From positions 7,858,631-7,922,630 of the forward strand of contig NC_051108.1 of assembly GCF_901709675.1 (NCBI RefSeq): a stretch of DNA of 64,000 nucleotides, read 5' to 3'. A model generated the notes under the pieces. That model was not told the DNA's origin. It saw only the letters and a list, made by a program, of their open reading frames with translations, and searched no databases. Each line of letters begins with the position of its first letter. Position 1 is the stretch's first letter. Made by a program: the position numbers and the translations under genes. Source of the stretch: Syngnathus acus (lineage: Eukaryota > Chordata > Actinopteri > Syngnathiformes > Syngnathidae). Positions 21,601 to 32,000 of this stretch are shown in pieces.

Positions 21601-24600
21601 ATGTCTTTTGTTTCACATTGCCAGAAAGACACAAAGGCAACGTACACTTTCTCGAGTCGGCCCAGGCCTGTGGAGAACCGCTCCAAATACAGAGAAAAGC
21701 CGACAGAAAAGTATGTATATTTTCAAAAATGCAAATTTTTGCGCTCACTTTTGTTGCTGGTATTGTTAATGAAAAATAGTGAAACGAGATAAATTATGTT
21801 TTTAAAAATGCAAACTTTTACGCTCACTTTTGTTGCTGGTATTTATAACAAGTTAATGCGTGAAACGATAAAAATGATCTTTTTTTGTGGGAAAAAAGAC
21901 AAATGCAAATTTTGAAAATTGTATATTCTAACAAACTGCTGATAAACAGTGTTAATTTTGTGTTATTACAATACCTCGAGAATATTTTGACCCAATTAAT
22001 CATTACTAGAATTCTTACTTTCACGTCTTTGTCTATACTACATGAATTGTTGAACTCTTGACTTTAATGCTCTTTCTCTTTAATGCTCTCTTTCCACAGC
22101 ATGGGATATAACACAATCTTTCCGCAGCATGGGATATAACACAACATGCCAAGCCTTTAATTTACATTTTGTCTACAGGGCACACAGTACTTATGGAAAC
22201 ATCATGTATGATCGCCGTGTCATCAGGGGAAACACTTATGCCCAACGCTTTCTATCAACTGTAAGTATATAAATTACATTGGACTTACAAATAGGGGTGC
22301 ACAAAAACATTTTGGTGTGGTTCTCAAAATTGGAGCTCATCTTTTCCCGACCTATCATGAATTCAAAAGGAACGTATGGCCCAGGGGTCTCATTTACAGC
22401 ACAGTGGAGGGAAGCGAGGAATTTGCCTTGGTAGTGATTTGTGCAACATTCTTATTTCCTGTGCAAATGTACAGATGGTGCAGGAAGACCTCGCTGAAAT
22501 GCAAAGACACCAAGAAATAAGGAGGGCCACAGTTCAAAAAAAGAAAACCAAGGAACAGCTGCGGTCTTCCACTCCGGAGGCCGTACAAGGCAGAACGCAC
22601 AATGTTGTGCAAACGGGTGAATTGTTTTCCTATCAACTTTGGAGCACGTTTGTCAGTCATTCCTCAGTCCATGATGGGAATATACATTTCTGTTTCTTTT
22701 CAGAACTTTATCTGGAAGAGTTGAGCTACAACATTGAGGTTTCACACATCGAGTGTCAAACTGATCCTCTCCTGGACAGACCAGCAACGCCGCTTTTTAT
22801 ACCCGCCAAATCGGGCAACGATGTTGCAACACAAATAGTAGAGGGGGAGGTACGCACGCATAAAAAAAATTCTCCACAATCTCTCATGTCAAACATGAGC
22901 AATACAAGTACTGGTATTTTTTTAGATTGAAATCACATTCAAAGTTTTTACTTTTCAAAGACTCCTCCCGGCAACACTGCAGTAACCCAATGCGCAGCAT
23001 AAACTCAGTTTTCAGTTTTCAACACACGCCAAGAAGGAACACATTAATCTGAACGTCTTCTATTCTGTCACGTTGCTTTGATGTTACACTACTTAAATCC
23101 CACTTAACAAAACTGTTGGTAGCCTATTCATATTATCCGTCTCTTCAATTTGTCTTTAATTTCTCATTTCTGGCTATAGTCCCATGGATCCTAAATTATT
23201 CTGTTATGTAGTCAAAGAAGGAACTGCTGTGGAGATCATGAGCCTATTCTTGTCTATAATTATCTTTCCAATCTCATGAGACTCACCTTTGCTTCCTCTA
23301 GTCAATATTTAGTGTGATACATAGATCAACTGAAGGCTTTTAATCATTTTTTAATGATTTTGTTGAAAAGCAATGTCTTCATTGTCTTCATGTTTTCATT
23401 GGTTATTTTTTATTCCATTTTAATTTCTTACTTTTGTCAGATTCAATTTAGATTTAAATGGGACAGAAGGGTACCAAAAATCTTACCCACGTGTGTACGT
23501 ACTCCAGATCAGATTTAGACTTTGCAGCAATATACCATGCAGGGTGCAACCTGTACTATATTTCTACATTTAACAGCTTTAAGTGTCTTCCGCAGTTGTT
23601 CGACTTTGACAGAGAAGTGCAGCCCTTGCTGGAGGTGCTGGTGGGGAAGACCATTGAGCAGTCTCTGCTGGAGGTGATGGAGGAGGAGGAGCTGGCCTGT
23701 CTGAGGACCCAGCAGAGGGCCTTTGAGGAGCTCCGCAATGCCGAGTTGGCTGAGCTGCAGCGCCTACAGGAGCGAGAGAGGCGCCACAGGGAGGAAAAGG
23801 TATGCCTTTTTGATTTGTTTGTTACCTGAGACCTTTAATGAAATTTGCATATATTTCTCAATGACTACTTAAACATTTCAGAAATTTAAAATCTATTTTC
23901 TCAAGCTTTTAGGACAAAAGCTTGAGAAAATAGATTTTAAATTTAAGAATAGGAATTCTAGGTTACCAAGATTCGAACCCAGAACCTCTCATTAACCACT
24001 AGATCACTGTGCAGCCTGTTCCTAAGTTTAGAAAAGTATGCCAATTATAAGTTTTGTTACGTTTTCTTTTATTGGGAGGGCTCGCGAAGTGTGATGCTGT
24101 TCTACTTCACTTAAGTGGTTGAGGAGTGGCAATGAGCCAAACAGTCAGCAGAGGTCAGCAATGGACAGTTTTATATTTGAAATCTAACTGCTAAGAGTGG
24201 GCGAAGAATGACTTTGGTGTCAAGGTGAGTGGTGGCTTTCAAATGTGTATTAAATTCATGAGCGTTATGTATGAGTGATTAAAAGCATTCTTAAATGTTA
24301 TTTGAGCGACTTTGGAGAATGAAACCACTGTTGCAATGTGAGATGTGAAACAAAAACAAAAATATTTGCAGCAAAGTCACTATTCTGCTAGATATGTGTT
24401 TACACAGAAAATGTTTTTTCTCCTGATGTTAGATTTTTTTTTTTTGAAATCTAGCAGTAATTCCCAATGAGTGCAAACATTTTAAAAAATGCTGGCTGGT
24501 ACTAATAAAACATTTTCTCCAGGAGCGCCGTATTGCCCAACAGAGGGAAGCACTAAGGATGGAAAAAGAGACTGTGGAAAAGATTGCAGCACAAGCCTAC

Positions 24601-25092
24601 ACCCAGCAGTACTTGGCTGATCTTGTCCCAACAGTTTTTAAGTCCCTCAGGATCAACGGCTACTTCTATGACCGAGTGGAGAAAGGTGGATAACACCATC
24701 ACTAGTGAGGTCATATTTTATGGAAGCTTCTAAAAGTGTTCTGTGTGCTTAATTTCAGATATTGAGAGAAACCTTTTCCCATGGCTAATGGCTGAGGTGA
24801 ACAACAAATTAGAAAAGAGAAATACTGCAAGGCAAATACTGGATAGTAAGTATTTCCCAAAAAATCTGGACTAGTTGCATTTCTTTACCTTGCCACCCTA
24901 AACATAACATTTGCATGTACCTTAAACGTTTAAAGGGTTACACTGCCACCTAGTGTAGTTGTGTGATTCAATAATTAACTTTTCTTGTCCGTTTCAGCAA
25001 TCATCCATGATGTGGCCCTGAAAAAACTTCCTCTCTATACACAATTAGAATCACGGCTAGAGACGTCGAGGCTTGTATTCTTAAAAAAATAA
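21601..25092 (+). CDS. rsph3: Radial spoke head protein 3 (RSPH3)
   Basis: Structural protein of the axonemal radial spoke in motile cilia and flagella; family members also act as A-kinase anchors. Exons: 21601-21710, 22179-22260, 22475-22616, 22704-22849, 23596-23799, 24523-24685, 24759-24845, 24998-25092; all phases join, giving 342 residues. Recognised stretches are TYTFSSRPRP near the N-terminus, YGNIMYDRRVIRGNTYA, LDRPATPLFIPAKSGNDVAT and VLVGKTIEQSLLEVMEEEEL. A charged coiled coil (LQERERRHREEKERR) and a C-terminal YFYDRVEKDIERNLFPWL follow. The start at 21601 is the first ATG of the open frame. Human RSPH3 isoforms are longer at the N-terminus, so an upstream exon cannot be excluded. 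It lies between tagap and ezr in the same orientation, as in human 6q25. Confidence 0.93.
22075..22141 (+). repeat. Tandem duplication in rsph3 intron 1
   Basis: CAGCATGGGATATAACACAA occurs twice with a period of about 31 bp, just upstream of the exon 2 acceptor. Confidence 0.85.
23882..23944. repeat. Perfect 29-bp inverted repeat with 5-nt loop
   Basis: The left arm 23882-23910 and right arm 23916-23944 are exact reverse complements; the loop is AGGAC. It lies in the intron between rsph3 exons 5 and 6. Transcribed RNA would form an uninterrupted 29-bp hairpin. Confidence 0.95.
23955..24016 (-). mobile_element. tRNA-like fragment, probable SINE head
   Basis: On the minus strand it reads AGTGATCTAGTGGTTAATG (A-box-like) followed by CTGGGTTCGAATCTTGG (B box). 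The flanks do not form a full cloverleaf with acceptor stem, so a SINE head or degraded tRNA pseudogene is likelier than a functional tRNA. Confidence 0.5.
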
Positions 25093-26020
25093 AAATAATA
25101 ATGACCATGTTTGTGATTAACATGTAACGTAAAGAGACACTTTGTCTTAGGCATGCAGTGTTCTAGCCCCTACTTGCAAAGTTTTATCATATTTCTTTAT
25201 ATTTCATAATGATCTCTTCTAAAATTGCAACATAATCCAATCATGCATAAAAATAACTCAGTTGTAACACATGTAGGTCGTGCTACCTACCTTTGTTGTG
25301 AACGTACCAATATGGATTAAAACCTGTAACTGTTAAAGAATACAAGGGAATGATTCTGGTTTATTTAATACTATAATGCCAACAAATACAGGTCCATTGA
25401 CATCATATAGCTATAATGACGCATGAATGACGTGAGGAGTATCGTTCGTAATAAAGAAAGAAAAAAGTAAAGAAACAAAGCAAAAATAGGCGTAGTTGTC
25501 ATGACCATGCCCATTGGATAAGGCAAGCACTTTCTTGAAGATTTTAAATTATATTTATCATAAATTACACAGCTTCCTGTATTTTTGGATTTACGTACCA
25601 CAATAAAAGTACTGGACGACGGATTGACAATGCAAATCATGCAGAGTTGTTCATTTGGTGGAAAGAAACATGTAAGAAAATCGCTTAGTGTATAATCATC
25701 GCATTCACTTACATTTATTGGCTATTTACAAAATGTTAGATATAGGCGTTTACATTTATTTTGAAACCCAATCCTTGTCGTTTCCTGCGCTTCTTTTGCT
25801 CGGATATTGCGAGCTTGTCAGTCGTGGACCTCATTCATTGTTGACGATGAATGTCACCCGCACTAGCGCAAAGAGGTTCCCTTCAGACGGCTTGCAGTAA
25901 CACCCAAGAGGCCCAAACTTGTTCCAACTCTTGTTCGCTCTCGACGAAGGTACCGTGACTACACGGGGGTCTGACTAATATTATCCCCTTCTCGGGCGAA
26001 AGGCGACTAAACGACACAAA
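25093..26020. other. rsph3-ezr intergenic region
   Basis: AATAAA (25088-25093) overlaps the rsph3 stop codon and could serve as a close poly(A) signal. The right part (about 25790-26020) is more GC-rich with CG dinucleotides and probably contains the ezr promoter and 5' UTR. No coding exon is seen. Confidence 0.4.
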
Positions 26021-29000
26021 ATGCCAAAAGCGGTAAGCAATTACAATTATTTCATTTAATTGAATTTATTTTTATTTTATTTCATTGTTTATTATTCTCC
26101 ACAGGTAAAGAATATAACACACAAAATTTAACTTTGGGATCTTAAAATATATTTTCTATATTACTGGTTTACTACTTTCCATACATTTAATATGTGTGTT
26201 ACACTATGTTAGACCTATTAATTGAACATACAGTATTGATTGTGTACAGCATTAGGGGCTTTTACACTGCAGGGACTATTTCAGGAACTTCCCCATCTAC
26301 CGCAGGTAGTTTGTGTACTACCCGTAAATAACCAGAGTATTAGTATTAAATAATTACAGTAGAGTAACAAGTTTGCATTTGAAGGCCAGCCACTCCAACT
26401 GACTTTTCCTCATAATCCTGGATGGGAGTGTCCCACCAGTCTTGAGGGAAAGAAACCATTATGTAATAAGCAAGATGCCTGTGATCACATTTTCTTATGG
26501 TAGGGGTACAATGCTGATGCAGTTGGCCCACTTTGCAAGTCTTAGAATTTAAGCAATAGACTGGAACCAAGAGATCATGAGAATTTAATGGGATTGTTTA
26601 AAAAAACGTATTCTGTGGTGTGCTTGTTCATTGGCATAGCGCTTAGAGACAGTTACTCGTGTGGTGCTGGATTTCAAATGAACAATTTCCTGGCAATGGT
26701 TCGGTGGAGGTAACGCTAACAAAGTTCTCCCATGTTTTCTAACAGATCAGGTTTTGCTCCTGACTAGCTTGCCCCACCCTGGCGTGCCATTACACTTCGC
26801 TCAGTCAAACATCTGTTTGGAAACTTCTTGCTGGCATTTAGAACAAATTCGTGTTTATTGTTCTACACGGACAATAAACTGCTACATGCAGTAAAGTATT
26901 TCCATAAGGTAAAATACATACAGAGGACCTTCTTGGACATATCACCTGCTTACTAAGTGAAATGTTAACACGTGTCAACGGGTTGTGGTCATTGCTACAC
27001 AGCGTGTTGTTGCTTTGTTTGGGAATGGCCAACAGGTTTTGTGTGCGTTGCTGTGAAAGTGACATCCTGAGTGAGTCACTTTTTCTTCATGATACTGTCT
27101 CAATGTTTACTTTTGAAACAGTCATGACCGCTGTGCAATTTTTTGCTTGCTATGGTCAAAATGGGGCCACGTGATATTTCTTCCACTGACCCTTGCATGG
27201 TTTCCACCATCACATTCATTCACATGCTTCACTGGCTGCTGTGTGTGTTTTTCTGTGCTCCCATGCTGTAAATGCAAATACAGCAGTTAAGCTTCTACGT
27301 ATGAGCTGTTCTCCCTCATCACAGCGTGCTTCTTTCTTGAGTTTGGGAGCAGTTTTGGGTACGTTGCTTCCTCAAGACTACAGCAACAGACTCTGGCTCA
27401 AAGGCTCCTTTGTCTGGCTGTTGGGTAGAGGCTGTATTTCATCACCTTTTAGCTGTGACTCAAAACCGGCATATAAAGTTCTGCCGGACTGAGTGTTCTA
27501 AGCCATATGTGCTTTGAGAGCGCCATCACATTAGGCAAAAGTTTCCCATGACATTCTAAGCCATATATGCTTTGGGGAGCACCATCACATTAGGCAAAGG
27601 TTTACCATGCCACGAAGTTCTCGCTCTAATCATCCCTGGCAGTGTCACAGTTTACACTGTTGCTCCCCTGCAGGCTAACATGATGATGAGACGCTGTGAT
27701 TGGATTTGCCCTCCTTGCGAGATGTAAACCAGTTAGTTGACTGTAAGCAGGTGGATTACAGTTTTGGTCGCTCACAATGGACTGGCAATGGAAGATGCCG
27801 CCAAAGCAATATGGACGGCATGTCCTAACATCTTTGTGTCCATTCCTTTGAGTGGTAATGAGTTTGTAAATCTTTCCCATCCCTTTTCTTAGATGTATAC
27901 AGAGCTGCATGAAACACTTACAATTCTACTTGAAAGTCAAATTTTTCTTGTGTGTGTCCACCACAGGTCAATATTAACGTCAACGCCTTAGACTCGGAGC
28001 TGGAGTTTGCCATTTTGCCAAGCGCTTACGGCAAAATTGTGTTTGACCAGGTAAGCTACACACCATCTCCGTTTAGATTATTGAATGCAAAGTCCCACTA
28101 AAACCATAGAAGAAAGTCCTGAAGTTGAAAAATATTGTTTTTTTATATTAGTTGGACAATATTGTTTTTTCGTATATGTATCTGCGCCTGACACCATTAT
28201 CATTGCATTGATCTCATTTTGTATGGTTCCATTCTTCTTCCCCATATGTATAATCTTATGTGACTTAGCATGTATGGTCTGCAAGGTTTGAGATTTTAAA
28301 ACAGATCCCGCAAGCCCAGCTGACAGTCATTACAGTGAACTTGTTTGGTGCTGTGTGACAGCATCAGCGAAAGAAAGGCATTGTCTTAGAGTCTAAGAGT
28401 TAGACGCTTCCTGTAAAACTCGTTTTTCAATAGCTAGTGTAGCCAATTTCTACATATGTTTTGGACCAACCCTTCATCTCAAGATTTGTCGAGAAAATGT
28501 TTTTATCAAATCAAATGCCATCGGAGCATAAATGCGGCCAAAGAGACCTACAGCCATTCTCAAAGTTTCTACAATGTGCAGTTAGCTCATAAATATTTTT
28601 GTCATTGCAACAATGATTGGTTGCGACTTGCTCTCGGATGGGTGTGCCACAAATAATAGCCGCTTTGATTGGTTATTTATTTTCAGCTGAGTTGTGCCAG
28701 AACACCTCGGTTGGCAACATACCAAGAAAGCTAGAGAAATTAAAGTCCTAATAATCAAAAAAGTAGTCAAATACATTTGCAGCATGCACTGTAGTGATTG
28801 AGTTGAGTGCAAAAGTGGAAGGATAGATATGACAAAGGAGAAAATGAGGTGGCTGAAGTTATTTTTTTAAATTCTTTAAATTCTTTTTTAATTCTTTAAA
28901 TTCTTTTTTAATTCAATGACTTGCACTAAATGCGTCATTGCGCTTTGAGCAACGACATCAGGTTAGCCCAGTTGATATGTAGCATAGGTGCACGTTGACG

Positions 29001-32000
29001 TGTATAATCAGCTTAATGTCGTCTCACACCGGCAGGCACTAAGTAGCTGCGCTGACCCCAGCAAGCGAGCAGTCTGCTGAGCAACACTCGTAAACCCGTT
29101 TTTGTCAGGCCTTGGTGATTGTCGGCAATCACAAACGTAGAATCTGTCATACCAAAGACAGCCTGCCACTCCCCTCCACACCCTGTTGCTCATCTCATTT
29201 GGCCTTGAGCGGCAATGTAAAAGAATCAGTCACAGAGGTTGAATGAATTTGTTAGTTGCCATTTCAACCTGCCGCTTAAAGCTCATTTGCATTTTGAGAT
29301 GAGTATTTTGAGCGGAGTATCTTTAAATGAGTTCAAAGTCAATTTGACAGTGACAGCAGGCAATTTATGAAAGCTGTCAAAGGCTTGTTAGCCAAGCCCA
29401 CAAATCGTCATAGTCATCAAGTCAGGACTAGTGAGATTTTAGAAATTCTTAATCTATTTTAGTTACCTTACTTTGCTGCCTTTATCCACTGCAATTGAAT
29501 TTATCAAGATTATGTTTCTTGTTTACGCCATTATGTTTTGAAAAGTTTTTATTCCATTCAAATTCCTTTTTTATTATCATTATCCACAGGTGGTGAAAAC
29601 AATTGGATTACGTGAGCTCTGGTACTTTGGACTCCAGTATATAGATGGAAAAGACTATTTAACTTGGCTGAAACTGGAAAAAAAGGTGAGATGGGTTTAA
29701 AAGACAATGATGAAATGCAACACTTCAATCATACAATAGAAGAATGCATTCCCTCATGGGCACAGTAGTCTCGATGATGCAATGTTTGTGTTTCACCATA
29801 ATAAAATATCCAGTACAGGCCATCCATTGATATTCTCAATCGTGGTTAGTGGCTCCCTCCACAGATATCTGAAACAGACCGCATTGGTTTCTGTGTATAT
29901 TTTACTTGTTGCATAAGGCGATTATTGTGTGTTCAGCTGGAGCGTAAACTCTTCCTGAGCCAGAACTACTTTCTGTTGTGTAGTAAACAGTGCTAAACCT
30001 TTTGCCACTGGATTCCTGGAGTTGATCATAATTCAGGCTAATTTGTAAATCAGATAAATGAAGTCTGGCACATGATAGAGAAAGCCAACATTTACAGCCA
30101 ATTGCAAAACGGAATAATTTGAAAATAATTCTGATAATATTTTACCTTTGTTTGCTTAGATATGAAACATTCTCATTTAATATTTTTATTTCAGCAACAA
30201 AACAGAACCTGACTGGCTCACTCTGAAAACATTTGAAGTGTATTTGTAATTCCTTGTCAGGTGTTACAACAGGACGTGAGGAAGACAAACCCGCTGCAGT
30301 TTAATTTTCGGGCCAAGTACTTTCCCGAGGAAGTCAATGAGGAGCTCATTCAGGAGATCACTCAGAAGCTTTTCTTCATGCAAGTGAGAGAGGGCATCCT
30401 GAGCGACCAGGTTTACTGTCCGCCGGAAACGGCTGTGCTGCTGGCGTCCTACTCTGTTCAAGCCAAGTATGGAGATTATGATAAAGAAACCCACCAACCG
30501 GGATACCTCCTTTCTGAACGGCTACTCCCTCGCAGGTAAAGGAAAACCAAAAAATGGTGTTTATTTGATGTAAGGCACTGAAGTTGTTCGGTTTGGAAGG
30601 TAATATGTCAGTTATTTATATACGATACTCAAAATTGCACTCAGCGCCAGTAGGCCACTAGTCTGGTTGAACCTGCCCCTAAGGAAATGACGATGTCCTC
30701 CTTGGCAACCACAAAAAAAAAGAAAGAAAGCGAAACGGTTATGTATGAAGCATGTTTTCTGTACTGTTATCTCAATTTCTGAGTTGCACCCATGCAGCTT
30801 TGATAAGGCTTTGTTATAGGTGGATGATTAAAAAACTGTTTTGAGGAATTGCAAGCTTTTGCATCATTTTGAAGGAAGATAATAACTTCAGTACTGTCGC
30901 TGTCAGGTCCTCACATCTCTAAAATGCTTGCACTGTCGCTGTCAGATCCTCACATCTCTAAAATGCTTGCTTTTTAATAATCATAATAATATAACAATAA
31001 ACTGACTAAGCAAGTTCATAAGCGGAAATGAATCTGCATGTGCTATCCTTCATGGCTGAGACGTTTCTTCTGCATTCAAGCATTCGAGGTATCTTTGAAT
31101 CTCACTGAACCTCTTACACTAATTATTGCCCAAAAAATATCCAGACTTTGAATCTTGTGGTGACTTAATGCTGCACAGCTCCTGCAAAGTTAAAGAAGAG
31201 GCGGAGCGTTACAACACTTCAATAGAGTTCAATGGAGTTAATGTCTGTTTTTGCAGAGTGGTGGATCAGCACAAGTTATCACAAGAACAGTGGGAGGAGA
31301 GGATTCAGGTGTGGCATGAGGAGCATCGTGGGATGCTCAAGTGAGTCCATGTGTGGTTTGTATGTCATTATACGTGGTGACATGGGTGTGCTAAACTTGA
31401 GCACGTTCCAACAGGGAGGATGCCATGATGGAGTATCTGAAGATCGCTCAGGACCTCGAGATGTATGGCGTCAACTACTTTGACATCAAGAATAAGAAGG
31501 GAACGCTGTTGTGGCTGGGAGTGGATGCTTTGGGACTGAATATTTATGAGAAGGATGACAAGTAAGTTGAACTGACGACTTGGTTGCAGACATTAGAGCA
31601 GTAGCAGGAATTGTGTTGAGTTTAATGTATGACATTTAAATAAATTTTAATTTCCATGACACTAATGAAGGCGGCTCGATGGTGCACTGGTTAGCACGTC
31701 CGCCTCACAGTTAGGAGGGTCCCGGTTCGATTCCATCTCCGACCCTCCCTGTGTGGATGTTCTCCCCGAGCCCGCGTGGGTTGTCTCCGGCCACTCCGGT
31801 TTCCTCCCACATCCCCAAAAACATGCTTGATTGGGCACTCTAAATTGCCCCTAGGTGTGAGTACGAGTGCGGATGGTTGTTTGTCTCTGTGCCCTGCAAT
31901 TGGCTGGCAACCGGTTCAGGGTGTCCTCTGCCTACTGCCCGATGACCGCTGGGATAGGCTCCAGCACGCCCACGACCCCCGTGGGGACAAAGCGGTACAG

